Assembly (NCBI RefSeq): GCF_020740795.1
Contig: NC_067283.1
Coordinates: 2,445,659-2,509,658 of the forward strand
Source: Apus apus
Lineage: Eukaryota; Chordata; Aves; Apodiformes; Apodidae
DNA: 64,000 nt
Direction of reading: 5' to 3'
A program made the position numbers and the translations under genes. Below are positions 43,701-57,100 of this stretch, in pieces. Below the pieces are notes generated by a model, which was not told where the DNA came from, did not search any database, and saw only the letters and a program-made list of their open reading frames with translations. Numbering within the stretch: the first letter of the stretch is position 1; each line of letters opens with the position of its first letter.

Positions 43701-46657
43701 GTTTCTCCTCGTCCAGAACAGCTTCCTTCCAAAGCAGCTGTTTCGGCAAATCGCTCGTGCTTCTTTATTTTAATTTCTTTTTGTTCATTCCTTTCGTTGT
43801 TGGTGTTCTTTTTTTTGAAGGGACTGGGATTTTTTAGTCTGGTAGTGCAAGCAACATACATCTCAACTATCTCTGTGTAAAGCTTCTCCCGGATTAGCTC
43901 ATAGTAACTTTCTTGCTTACAGCAGAAAAATATGTAATTTACCAAATTGTTCTTTCCCCCCCCCCCAATAATAGTATCTACTTAAAGTGGAAACTCACCC
44001 TAAAGCACCAAGAGCTGTGGGTGCTCACAGTGCTGCCAGCTTCGAGACAATTTGAGCAAAGGCAGGGACTGATAAACAATATTCTTGTGTAGGTTTTGGT
44101 TGATCTTTCTCCCAAAAAAGACAAGAAATTAGGAGAAACACCAAGTGTGTGTTTGTCAAGGGAATTAAGTGGGAGTGTGGCTGTTACTGTAGTTTCTGTC
44201 TGCCTCTAAACAGAGATCTGGACTTGGCTGAGCTGTTTAAATTGCTGTTGTCCCCCCCCATGGCACAGGGGCACCTGTTTAAAATCAGGTCATATAGTGC
44301 TGCTCATGTCCACACAGCCTGGGGTACCTTTGGAAGAAGTTCAGTGGAGCAAAAGGGAAAAGATCCCTCAGAGTAATGATGCTCTCACTCTCCATCCATG
44401 TCCTTTCAGTGAGGATGGGGGGGAGAAAGCTACAGGAGCTCCTCAAAAGCAGAAAATTCCCAAATAATGTCATTAGAGAGGGATGAAAAAGGCTTTAAAA
44501 ATAGTTGTTTAAAAATAATAAAAGAGGAGGGCACTGGCTCTCACTGGGACTGATGGGGTAAGTTTTTAGGGATGTGCTGGTGTGATTTATTGTGGCCCAG
44601 TAACCCCAAGGGACCTTCTCCAGCCCAGCATTGCACAGTTCAACCTAAAGGAGCTACTGGTAGCAGCAACAGACTCTTCCACTCCCAGGGGGCCAGATTA
44701 AGAGCAAAAATGAGGCTGGGCTCTTTTTTCAAATGTTAGTGCTGTTCATTTTTGTTTGTTTGTTTGTTTTGTTGTGTTTTGTTGTGCGGTGTTGGTTTTT
44801 TTTAATAACAAAAAGAAGAGAGACTGGAGTGAGTGTAGGAGAACTTAGGAAATTCAGAAGCAGAATTAGTGAGTGGTGAGGGTGGGTTAGATGTAACCTG
44901 TCCCCATGTCCTGTGGGGGCCTGGGGTTTATTATAGAGTCATAGGAGTAACATGAAAAAAAAAATATAAATTTTTCCCAACTGACTTACACTGCCTTGGC
45001 TGACTGAACATGGAGTGGAAAAAGCTTTTTATTGTATTTTTTAATCACTGGCATGAGGCCTGAGTTGGTCTGAGCCTAAGTGCAGAAATTATTCAAAAGG
45101 TAGAAGGGTTTGATTCAGGAGGAAAAAAAACCCAGCAATAAATATTAACACAAGCCTTCAGTGCTGGGGATCTTAACTCGTAACCCAGGAGGCTGGTAGT
45201 AGAATCATGGGAGAGGGTGTCTGGGCTGCATTAGAAGTAGAGGCAGATCTCTTCTCTGTGGGAGAATCCTGCCAACTGGCATCTCAAACCTTCTTCTTCC
45301 TGGGTGAGAGGCAGCTTGGTGTGTGCTGAGTGATTCAGGTGTTAAAAACATGTTCCTGGAGAGGTACTGGAAGAGGACATCTTGCTGGAAGAGATGGGTG
45401 CTGGCTGGAACCTCATGTGGTGGCATTGTTTTAGGCACCAATGTTTGTCCTTTCCTCTGTTCTGCTGGTTGTGGTGGAGCTCCTGTGTCTTCTGCTGCTC
45501 TCTCTAACACCTGTATCACCTAAGTGGGGTGGGATTGACCCCATAATGAACTGAACAAGGAGATGAGACAGGACCAACACCATGAATGCAGTGTTACTGG
45601 AGATGCCAGGCTGGTATTTGGAAACTGGACATGTAGGATATGTGTTAGGAATATTGTCCTGGCTGTGACCTGAGTTGGCTGCTTATTGCTCATTCCCCAA
45701 GGCTGGTAACAAAAATCTCTATTAGTTGAATCTTCCATGTAGGATGAAGCTGGCCAAAGCCTATGATGTCCTGCAGTAGCTACTTTACAGCCTGTGAGGG
45801 TTGGAAAGAATGATCTAAAAGATCTTTCAATCTCTATTTTTTTGTTATTTAGGAAATGTAAGTGCATGGAAGCAGGGTGGGAGGGAGCCTTGCCAACAGA
45901 AGACAAGGAACCCAGTGGCATTACTCCAGCAATATGCAGGTGCAACACCTGAACATGTCCCTGTCAGAGTTTGACGACATCACCTCAACAAAAGCAGAGC
46001 ATGGATGAGGTCCTGGCTTGTGACCTGGTTCAGGTCTCTCCTAAGATCTGTCTCCTTCAGGGCGGGTGGAACAGCACCCAGCTTGCACTGGAGTGGGTGA
46101 AAGTCAGGCCAGGTCCTGGATCCCATGAGAAACCCGATTCTCCTTTTGTTGCAAATGCTGGAGGACCAAAGTGAGTCTTGGCAGGCTCCACGCTTGAGGA
46201 AACAAAGCTTAGGTTTGGCAGAGAGCAGCCCTGTTAAGTGAGAGGTGATCATCCCTGGTTAGCCAGGAGGGAGGCACAGCTGTGGAAGGTCACCCAAGGG
46301 ACAGCACCAGCCATGTGCCTGGGCACCCAGAGCTCCTAAAGCAATCTCTAGAGCTCGGAAATATGAATTGCATCTACCCACTTCTCCTCCCCTCGATTAG
46401 CTGGAGCTGAGGGGGTTGGCATTTGGGAGGCGAGGCCGTTCATCTGCATTTCCTCTGCCGTGTGGGGTTGCAGAGCTGCCTCGCTCCTCTGCAGGGGTGG
46501 CTGCACTTCAGCTGAACACGGTGCAATCCCTGTACATGCAGCCCTCTCCCACCCTCGCCCCAAGGGAATTGGTTTTATGTACATGTACCTCTGTTACAGC
46601 AGTGTTTTACATGGCCCTATTCTGCCAGGCAGTGTATAATCATGGGACGATGTTTTA
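43701..46657. other. WNT3A intron 1, no feature recognised
   Basis: Unique-looking intronic DNA after the CpG-rich block. It contains a C-run at 43956-43966 and a TTTG-rich patch at 44752-44780. No repeat or exon was supported. Confidence 0.5.
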
Positions 46658-47335
46658 TCGTAGAATGGTTTCAGTTGGAAGGGACCTTTCAAGGTCATCT
46701 AGTCCAACCCCCCTGCAGTGAGCATGGACATCTTCACCTGGAACGGTTGCTCAGAGCTCTGTCCAACCTGACCTTGAATATTTCTGGGAATGGGGCTTCT
46801 ACCACCTCTCTGGGCAACCTGTGCCAGTGTCTCACCACCCTCATTGTGAACAATTTCTTCATTTTATCTAGTCTAAATCTCCCCTTTCAGTTTAAAACCA
46901 TCCCCCTTTGGTCTATCACTACAGGCCTTGCTAAAAAAAGTTTGTCCCTGTCCTCTTTATAAACCCTCTTGAAGTATTGAAAAGCTGAAATAAGATCTCT
47001 CTAGAACCTCCCCTGCTCCAGGCTGAACACCCCCAACTCTCAGCCTGTCTCCAGAGCAGAGCTGCTCCAGCCCTCTGAGCATCCCAAGCTCCAAGAGCTC
47101 CATGTCCTTCTTGTGCTGGGGGCTCCAGAACTGGACCCAGCACTGTAGGGGGAGTCTCACCACAGCTGAGTAGAAAAATCCTCTCCTTGGACCTGCTGAT
47201 CACACTTCTGGTGGTGCAGCCCAGGACACAGTTGGCTTTCTGGACTGTGACTGCACATTGCCAGCTCATGTCCAGGTTTTCATCTACACCCAAGTCCTTC
47301 TCCACAGGGCTGCTCTCAATCCATTCATCCCCTGG
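46658..47335 (-). mobile_element. CR1 LINE fragment with ORF2 C-terminal remnant
   Basis: The longest CR1 copy in the window. From the right end it encodes, on the minus strand, a decayed CR1 ORF2 C-terminus ([44 protein letters not shown]), then runs through the 3' untranslated blocks to the reversed tail TCGTAGAATGG at 46658. Frames shift after the SCG region. It shares the GACATCTTCACCTGGAACGG type of wording with the copy at 7168-7360. Confidence 0.96.
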
Positions 47336-50265
47336 TCTCAGATATCAACTCACCACTAGCTTGGCTTTTCTGGAGCACAACATGGGTGATTTGCACCCAA
47401 ACAGCCATGGGGATAGAGAGCAACGGGGTCTAGGGGATCTTGGTGTGTAGATGTAAGTGGTAAGAAACAGCCCTTGCCTGCTCCATGTGAAGGATGTAGC
47501 ATGCAAATAGTAAGAGAAATATTTTCCTGTCTCCATTTTTTCGTGGTGGGGCTGGAAAAACTGACTCTAAGGGTATTTATGTTGCTCCTGGGATAGACCA
47601 GGCATGGAGGAGCTTCACTGAGGAGATTAAATGACTGGACCAAGATTCCACAAGAAGCCTTTCTCATGGCAAGAACTGATAATTTTGTGAGATCTTAGCA
47701 AGAAATCCCTGTGTCTGACACAGGGAGAGCTGGGACCCTTCTGGACACACAGTGTGTGCTGAAGAGGAGTCCTCATCTACTCAGATTTTAGACTCATTTT
47801 ATTAAATTGTGTTATCCTACTATGTATTCATTAAATACTATTTTTTTTTTCCATTTTGAGAGGTTTGAGGACTTTATTAGATAAGTTTACCTGAAAACCA
47901 TGAACTTGCTATTCGAAGCACTGAATGAAGGCTTCGCTTCAAACAAGCCTTACCTAACTAAAATAAGGGAAAGAGAATAATTCTGTAACCCAGCCCTTCT
48001 CAGGTGCATCTACTAACATGGCTTAAGCTCTGATATGTGTCCAGGAAGAGAGAGGATGTTTTTTAGTCCTATTTTACAGGTGGGTAAACAGAGGCAGAAA
48101 ATTTTAAGGGTCCTGCCCTGGACCTTGCCATGAGACTGCACCAAGACACTTAATTGTCCAGCTCACCAGGGGAAGACAGGTCTTGTCTTCTTTCTAAAGA
48201 CCTTTCTGCCCAGGTCCCATGTCCCTGGGTGCTATTGCCATGCATGGCACCAGGGCATTTCTGAAGCAGTGTCTGCTTCAGTGGCAGGGGACAATAATGA
48301 AATAGCTGGGTCCTGTTCTCCTCTCTGAGCTTTTGTGCCACCTAGACCATCTGTTTCACTCGTCCACATAGCACTGCTTCTTCCAGGTAGAGTAGTTAGA
48401 ACATGAGGGTGGTCATAGCCCTGCTTTCTGTTGGTCAAAAAACCCCTTTTTTGACTGTTCCCTCTAAAGGGTCAGGCTGGAGGAGCTTTGACTTTTGCTG
48501 TGAATCTGTGGTCTTTACTAGGAAAGAAAAATGAAGGATTGCTGATTGTACCAGGGGAAATGAAGCTGTCTCATTGGTGCCTCCATCCCAAATCTATGGG
48601 ATCCCTTTCCTGCTTGAATCCTGCTTCCTGCGACTGGGTTGAGCCAACCCGACCCCAACAGCTGCTTTTCCAGACAGGAACTGCCAGTCCCTGCACCTCT
48701 TCCTGCATCAGCAGTGCTTAGCACGGCTGCAAAGCAGCAGGGGAAGGAGGCTGTTCCCTGCTACACCTTGTGAAAAGCAGATGTTTCTGCTTTGCATGTA
48801 TAGGAGTGCAAGAAAAGCCTGGTGGGACAACCATGGTTTGATGTGGCCCCTTCCCCCTTGCTCGGCATTTGTGCTTGCAGTTCCTCGAGAGCAAGATTCA
48901 AGTAGCCCGGCTGCATTTCAAAGGCCTTTCTTGGGCGTAATGACCGCACTTAACAGGCATTGCACAAATGTGTCACAGGGGGAATCCTCCGGCCTCTGAG
49001 TCACGGATGCTCCGTTTGGGCAGCGGAGCTGGAGGAAGCACGATGGACGTGGCTGCCTGTGTGAGGAGCTGAGTCTCATCCCCAGAGCCTCTTGCAAACA
49101 GGGATGGTCTGGTCCTACCTCCACCAACATCCATGTTGAAATTTCCTTCCTGCAGCAGGACTGGATTCATGGTCTAGCTCTGGATCCCAAGCAAAACCAT
49201 GTGGGGCCAAAGAGTGCAGATGGCAAGAGGGGAGGTGGAGCATGTGGGAGATCTGGAGACCATTGTTGCAAAGGAGAAGGGCTTTCTAGGCTCAAAATGG
49301 ACACCCACTGTCTTCTGGTGATGTGGAGCTCGGTGCTTTCCACCCAGTCAGGTGGTGGCAGGAGCTGGGCTGATGGTGCCAGTTAAAACAGCTGAAATAT
49401 ATTAGAGAGGAAAGGGAAATGGCAGGGTGAGAAGTATTGGCCAGAGCGTCTATGTCTTGTCCACAAGCTCAGCTAAGGCTGGATGGGGCACAGCCCCAGG
49501 GCTGCAGCAAGGTAAAGGTCTGTAAAAGCAAAGACAGTTCAGTGAGGCTTAATACTGAAAGGAGATGAACATTCAGGAAAGTCTGTAAGGACAGGACCCC
49601 TTCCATCACATACCCACCAGGGCTTTGCTGGATCAGACCCAGGGTTGGTCTTGCAGAAAAGCCACTCCTGGCATGTCTATGCCAATGGTTTCCATCTAAT
49701 CAGGACCGATCCTGATGCTTTTCACCCCTTCTGTCCCTTTAAAAGTGGCAAGATTTGCTTTAAGTCTTGTTAACATCTTAGCACAACATGCGAAAATTCA
49801 TCAGTTCAACAGTTCACTCCTAATTCTACTGGTACTTGCGAAAAACAAGGGAAGGGAAGAAGAAACCAAGCTGTTAACTCTCTTGTTCTGAACTCCTAAC
49901 ATAGGGCACTGCTTTTAAAAACAGCCTGTAAGCCAGGGGAGAGCATTATGCATCACAAAGATGTTGTTTGTCTCTTTGCCTTGTTTTTCACCTTGCATAT
50001 TCACAGTTCCCTTCCCACTTGGATGTTGTTGTTAACCAGAGAGCACTTTGCATTTGTGCAGCCTGGGCCATCAAAGGAGCTCAAGGTTCCTTTGGTCTCT
50101 TCATCACAGTTTCTGTTCTGGGGTAAATAATAGTTTCTTATGTTTTGTATTGATATAGTGAGAGCTCTTAGTGAGGATGCTGTTACTCTTTTCCAACATG
50201 GATATTCCTCCACACTCTACTGGTGTTAAATGCTCTTCTCTTATTACATGTTTTCTGCTATTGCA
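47336..50265. other. WNT3A intron 1, no gene recognised
   Basis: Unique-looking sequence apart from the MIR-like relic at 48066-48125 and a T-run at 47842. No exon was recognised. Confidence 0.5.
48066..48125 (-). mobile_element. Possible MIR-like SINE relic
   Basis: The plus strand reads CCTATTTTACAGGTGGGTAAACAGAGGCAGAAAATTTTAAGGG then TCCTGCCCTGGACC. This follows reversed MIR (CATTTTACAGATGNGGAAACTGAGGCACAGAGAGGTTAAG ... CTTGCCCAAGG). Confidence 0.5.
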
Positions 50266-50386
50266 TCTTCAAGGGCAGGTTGGATGGGGATTGGAACAAC
50301 TTGGTCTAGTGGAAGGTGCCCTTGCCCACGGCAGGGGGGTTGCAACTAGATTGAGGTCTCTTCCAACTCAAACCATTCTATGATCC
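50266..50386 (+). mobile_element. CR1 LINE 3' fragment
   Basis: Short copy from CTTCAAGGGCAGGTTGGATGG through GGTCTAGTGGAAGGTGCCC to CCAACTCAAACCATTCTATG, with a small deletion after GCAACTAGAT. Confidence 0.94.
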
Positions 50387-51057
50387 TTGCACACTCTCAG
50401 GCTTCATCAACAAGGTCACATCATAGCATGTGGGCTGGTTCTCTTCTCACATCACAGGCCTCACAAGACATCCCAGAGGTTTAGGATGGCCATTTCTCTT
50501 CTTCCATGGGCATTCTGTAGGCCCAAAGTGTTTTGCAGCAGGTTTTCTGGAAGGATCAGAGAGTACCTTAGGGGTCCCTTGAGCTCAGATCGTGGTAACC
50601 TTTTACATTTCTGGTCTGGCTTCATGTCTGTCACAGATTATGTAAACTCTCCTGATGGCTGCATTCATCCTTGCAGTCAATGTAAGCATGTCTTCCAGAG
50701 ATCTGGTTGAAAAAAGCTGATGCCTGGGTTCCCCTCAGATGCCCATTTATAGGTTCTGCTTCTAGTTAAGATGCCTAGTGGCATCCTGGTTGCCTTCAGA
50801 GGCCTGGCAGAGATTGTACACAATCCACTGATGACACTGTCCTTCCTCAGCAGCAGGTGGAGGCCAGTCAAGAAAACTCTGGAGCAGCTCAGTGGCACTT
50901 GATGCCTATTGCAGGGTGAAATTATTTTTGGGGTGACATTCATTTTATTCTTTAAGTGTCTGCAGTTTTGATGTCTCCATCCAAGCCAGGTGCTCTTGGC
51001 TCCTTAATTGATGATCCTCATCCTCAAAGTGGGCACTTTATTATTGTGCAACTCATA

Positions 51058-51113
51058 TGGACTAGATGACCCTTAGATATCCCTTCCAACCCAAGTTATT
51101 TTATGATTCTATG
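51058..51113 (+). mobile_element. CR1 LINE tail fragment
   Basis: Only the last 56 bases survive: TGGACTAGATGACCCTTAG, CCCTTCCAACCCAAG and the tail TTTTATGATTCTATG. Confidence 0.85.
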
Positions 51114-54100
51114 TCTCAGTCCTTCGACTGAGCTTGTGTGGTTAAGTCTTCTGAGACTATGGAAGAACTGAGGCAACCAGCTCAGAGATCTCTTTGCCGT
51201 TGTGACCCAGTTTTAGGCAGATTATACCCAAACCAGGGAATCCTCTTGGAGAGTTTGCTGGTTTCCTGGCTGTTAACACATGAGCTCTAATTCTCTTTTG
51301 AAATGGCTAAAATCAAGTCATGGACTTTTTCCTCCATCATTTACCTGTATTTGAATAAACTCTTCAGTGCACAAAGCTCATTGGTGTGTTGGAAGGGGTA
51401 GAGTCATGGAATGCTATTGCAGGAATCTACATGCCACCCAGGTTGGTACAAAAAACCTCTTTAAAAACACCTTCTTTTGAGCAAATTCACAACATCTTGT
51501 ATTTTGCCATGTCTCAGCATAGCTGCTGAAGCCTCAGCACCTTGAATGCTTTGCAGCTTTCTTTACAGCACATTTAATGCTGCCTCTAATCCAGCACACT
51601 CCAGAGCACAAATACATCTTGCTTATGCTCCTTATCCCCAAGCACATCCAGTGTCTCCCACAATTCTCCAACCACATCCGCAGGTCATTGGCTCAAACTT
51701 GTAATAGAACTTTACCTCAAAACCTTAAAAAAATCTATAAAATGGCTTTCTTGCTTCCTTGACATGACACTTACCTCAGCAGAGGACAAGATCACTGTTA
51801 TTAATGCAAGAGTTCTACCTGCATTTTGGAGAGTTCCTCTGGCTTTGTTTTTCTTTTAATTCTCTGAAATCAAAACCTTTTCTCCTTTCCCAGTCTGCAT
51901 CTCTTGATTTCACTTTCCAGGTTTGTATTTCCTCTCCATCTCTGTTGGCAGATGTGGTTTTATGAAGTTAGGCATGTTCAGCTGTTTGTGGAAGTTATTT
52001 AAACAGAATTCCCATTGTGGGATGAAGCAGAGAGAAAAGGCAGAGCCCACCTGAGCTGTAGCCAAGCTTGTGAAATGAAGCCAAGGAGCTCTGAGCAGAG
52101 CAGGAGTTTCTTCTGCTTCCAAAGGGGTGCACCTTGTCTAATAGAGATATTTCCTAAGAGGTGGGAAGGCAGGAATGAAGCTCCTTGAACAGCTGCCAAG
52201 CCTACCATTCAGTGTGTCCCTCTGTCCCCAGAAGAGCAACAATAGAGCCTGTTGCTTGACAGTGTTGTGTGGCCTGACAGAAAGCAACTCTAAATCCTTT
52301 GCAGGCTGAGGGACACGCTTAAGGGAGTCTTTCCATTTTTTTATGAGCCTACAGTAGCCAGGAAGAAATAAAACAGCCAGCTCTTGCTGGACAGGTAGGA
52401 CCCCATCCAAAGCCTAGTGAAGACTGGGGAAACACCACTGGGTGTTAGATAAGATTTGTAGAATTTACTCTGAGACCCACCACCTCTTTAGAGGCATAAT
52501 AATCTGATCAATGTTGGGTTTTGAGAGGTCCAGGTTTGATTTGCATCCCTTCTGGAGGCAGAATCATCTTGCAACTTTAGCAGCCTCTAGCCAAGTTTCC
52601 TTTAGAGTTACTGGTGAGAAATAAGATGTAACTCCTGTGACTTATGTTAGACATTTTCTTTGGAGTGAGATGAAGCACACCCAGCTGTGCCAGTTTTCTC
52701 ACAACTATTTTTTTTTTCTATTTTTTAACACACTCCTAGAGGTTAGGAGCATCTCAGCATCTTTTGATCTCCTTAGACCTGTAGAATACTGGAAGAAGAT
52801 ACTTCCATTGGAAGACCTCTTTGAAAATCCTGGGGGCCATTGTTTTGTATCTTTAGCAAACAAATTACCTGTAAGAAGCCATCAGGTGAATTCCTGGTGT
52901 TGCATTCCACATCCGTAGAAGAGCAAATATCCCATCACTCAGAAAGGTGTTTGAAGGGAATTCTTATGAAGTATCAATTTCTTGCACATTCATGCATGGG
53001 AAGAGAAGTCCAGATGCATTTGTAGTGAAATAATTTGCCTAACTGATCCAGAACATGAGATGGGTATTTCATTTGACCCTGCATACCACAGGAGTGCTAC
53101 CTCTCTTTATGGATTGGCTTTGTAATGGTGATGGAGAAATGTCCTGAAGGCTCTGAAGAAAGTGGTCCCCTGAAGACGTGTAGGTGCTAGGAAGATGGAC
53201 TGAAAGTGTTTGGAAATATGTGTTGATATAGTCTATTCTTTTCTGACAGTGAAGAATCTGGGGACTGGGAAGCTCAGTCCAAATTAGCTCGTTCACCACC
53301 TGGTTTGAAGAAAGCATGATGATTTTTTTCAAAGCCTGGATACACTCCCATTCACAAACATTGTAATTCGAGAGAGAAAGAAAGTGACAGCCTGATCTCC
53401 AGGGTCTGATAGTTGTTCTGCTGAAGCATTAGCAGAGGTGTGGTTGGTCACCATCTGTAAAGACTTGCTGGTGGAAATGCTCAGACAAAATAGCAAGAGG
53501 TTAAGTGGAAGAGGACAGAAGAAGTCAAGTGCAGGTCAGTCAGACACATAATTCTTGCTTTATGCCTTAGACTTATTGACTGCATTGCTGCAACCTCATC
53601 AATTAACTGATTTTATTGAGCTGCCCCTTGTCAGTGGGATGCAGTGACTGGTCCATGAATACCCTTAGCTCATTCTGAATGTGAGCAAAAGTAGATTAGC
53701 TCTCTTGCTTTTATTGAAGTGCTTATTTCTCCTCACATGCCTTAGGGAGAGCAGAAGTTAAGCAGGACAGATTTAGCTATCTAACTATTAAACACCTTAA
53801 GTTAATTGAGATGCATCCCACTGTGGGTTTGCAATAATAGGTGTAACAGGTTCTACCATCATTAAATCATTCGATCCAAAAATCACCTCCTACGTCCTCA
53901 TGTGCCCCAGGCTGGATGAAACATCCCTAAATCAGAATTGTGGAGAAGTAATGGACGTAAGAGGTAGTTAGCACTGACTAATTACTAACAAGAATATCAT
54001 TTGGTTAACGAAGGGGCTTCCTGGATCACAGTCTTTTTCTAATAGGACAGGTCATGGTTATTAATGGATTGATTGCAAAGCCTAGAAGGCACAACAGAAG

Positions 54101-57100
54101 ACTAAGGGCACAGTGGGAACTCAGTGTTGCCTGCAAGAGTATAAAGTCCAGACAGATGGGGCAAACAGCTGAGTTGAAAGAGAATAGATAAGACACATTA
54201 GCAGAAGATTGGGAATCAGACAGGGAAATGCTAATTCTGTGGCCACTGAAATCTCTGGTGCAACTGGCCCACAGGAATATGGGAAGTCTGTGATAGAAAG
54301 GAGCATCAAGTCCATCTGTCCTGCTGACACAATGTGTAGTCACTGTCTCCTGGCAAATGAAAGATTGAAGCTCAGTCATGATACAAGGCAGGGTGTTCAG
54401 TACAGCTTTCTAAGAGCTTCATTAAAACTCCAAGTAGATTGTAATGTTTAACAGAAGAGTCTCCAAGCTGTATCACAGAAACAATTCAAGGGTTATATAG
54501 TCTAGCATATATTTACAGCCACAGATACAGAGGTGGTGTCTGCCACTAACAGTGATGCCAGGGGTAGCTCCAGTTACTTCTAACACTGGTACTCAGAATA
54601 AGTTGATAAATTCTATCCTGCACACCAGCTCCAGAAATAGGGCAATACAAGCTCTGGTTTGGATTCTTGCATGCAAGAGCCCAGTTTTGTCCATCCCTAG
54701 TACAAGCAGGGTAGGGGAATATGCAAGACCTTGGCTATCTAATTCATTGCAGACTCTGTGATAAGCCAAGGGAAAAAAAAGTCAGGGGCTAAGTCACATC
54801 CTTAGGATATGGGACATCAGATCACATCCCTTCTCTGTCCTCCACAACCCTAAACAGATAGAAATCTGGGAAAGAAGACAGTTTCCTAGTCTCTGGCAGA
54901 GGCTGGTTGCATTCTTCCCATTTCAATGTCCGTATGGGGTCAGTGAGCAGAGCCTGAGGTACAGGAGGAAAAGCTGTGCTAGAGTCATGTTTGACTCACT
55001 ATTTAAAAAAAAACACAAAACAAAACCAGTGAGAATAAGAACCAGGGCAGCTGGACACACATGAGTCAGTACAGTGGAGACCAAGACTGAAGAGTTTAGT
55101 TTGGTTCACTCTGTTGTAGAGACGTACGTAATGCTGACGTTCTGTGGCCGTGCTGAGCAGGACTCGTCATACTCCATCTCAGAGCTGCACATCTCATCTG
55201 AAGTAGTCATCTAAGCTCCCTTTCTAGTCAATGAATGAAGGCTGACACTTCCTCACTGTGATTCATCAGACTTTTCTTCAGTGCCAATCTTTGGATGCCA
55301 CGACTCTCTCTGTAGCAGCTGGTCTTTCTATGTTGGCGATCAAGAGAAACAAGATGATTAGTTGGGTGCCTGATTTGTGGATGAACAAAGTTAGGTCAAA
55401 GGCTCTAACTCCATTGTGCCCAAATCCTTAGGCTCATCCTGCCTGCAGCTGTGAGACCGTAGGGACAAGGAACTTGTATTTCTTCACAAGTCTGTCCTTT
55501 TTGGTTTTCTGTGGTGCTGCCCTACAACACAAAGGCTGGATCAAGAAAGATGCTTTTGCAGAAGCATAAATGATCAAATAACTAGTAATTTGGACTGATT
55601 TTGTAACCAATAATGAGCTTCCAAGTGGAGATATCAAGACAGAGACCACTCTCAAGGCCAATCACAATTCCAAAATCTCTGTGGCAAGAGTCACCAACTC
55701 ATGTTGATTTCCCCTGAGCTTGAGGTTTTTACGGTTCTGCTGACCTTGTAGATAAGATCTGTACAAATATATTCACACACTTGTGCTGTCTAGTCCTCAA
55801 ATTCCCAGACTGTTTCTGTTACTGTGAATAAGGAAGAGCTTGGCTTATCTTAAATTTTCTTTGATCTTAAAGATGTCAAGGAAGATGCCTGGGATTTTTC
55901 TTTTGATGCCAGAATAATATAGTGGCAATAATATAATGGAAGAGTGAGAGAAGTGATGTGAACATCTCTCTAAACCACCTAAATGTCAGGTCTTTGTGTA
56001 GGTTTTGCTACTAAAACTGTCTGGGTGCTAAGTTAGGCATGAACTTACCCTTAGGCACTATTATGCTAAGTTAGACTTCATTATTAATATTAGGAGAGAA
56101 TAGATAGTTACACCTCAGGTGTAATTTGTGTAATTTTCAGCCAGTTGGTCCCCTTCTCTGTGAAATTAAGGCCTTTCCAAAGTGTGTTTTAAATGCAGAC
56201 CTTTAATTGTAAGAGGAGAACTTGTGCAAAGGGATTGATGTCCCTTAGGCCATGTGCTTTGTGGTTCCAATGGGGCTGACTGGCTGGGGGTAGGGAAGGA
56301 CTCATGGAAGAGCTCTCAGAAACCTTACTCCTCTGCTCTGTCTCTTACAGCTGGTTTCTGCAGGAACCAAGACTTAAGCAATCCTGCTGCCTGTCTGTTT
56401 GTCCCCCTAATGACATTTGGACCTATTGTCCTAACAAGCTTCATTTAGCAGAGGTCCTCAAAGATACTGGACACCCACAAGTCTCACAAAAATGCACAGC
56501 TAAGTAGATGAGAAACATGGCCTCTCCAGAGGGAGAGGCTGCCATGTGCATGAATATGTGTGCACAACGTTCTCTGGACATCATAAATCTGGACAGAAGG
56601 ACAGAGAAGTCAGTGCTCATGAGTTTCAGCGCCCACAGAATAATTCCTTGCTCAATTTGTATTTATTTATTTATTTTGTAATCCATTGATCTTCTGCTTC
56701 TTTCCCTTGCCTTCTTGTTCTGGATATGTGATTTTTGGGAGAAAGGAGAACATGGAGGGAGTGAATACTGCCATGAATTTCTTGATTGATATATTGTATC
56801 CTCTGACTGAGGAAGCAGAGAGAGTGAATGAACTTTCTCATCAGTTTCAAGTAGGATGGAGGCCTACAGTTTTGGGAGATCTATGCTGCCCAGCCGTGGT
56901 TTGTCTCCCATGCCAGGACACATACTATTGTGTTCTTCACCTGGTAGGCAGCTGCCAGCACTGCTGTGTACTGCGGGTGTTCTTGTAGAGGGTCACAAGA
57001 CAGGGTGAAGGAGAGTGATGAAGGCTTTGTGAGAATGGCCAGCTTCTGTTTTGTGAACATGGGAGTAGCAGAGCTGGAGAAATGCACCCACTTCCCTGGT

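Noticed and set aside
43144..43837. Open frames of 201 codons (minus) and 196 codons (plus) in WNT3A intron 1
   Set aside because: They overlap each other on opposite strands in CpG-rich, stop-poor DNA and show no domain or splice context.
46931..47305. Minus-strand 124-codon frame with protein-like sequence
   Set aside because: It is the decayed C-terminus of CR1 ORF2 (EKDLGV and KAN...LGC motifs), not a host gene.
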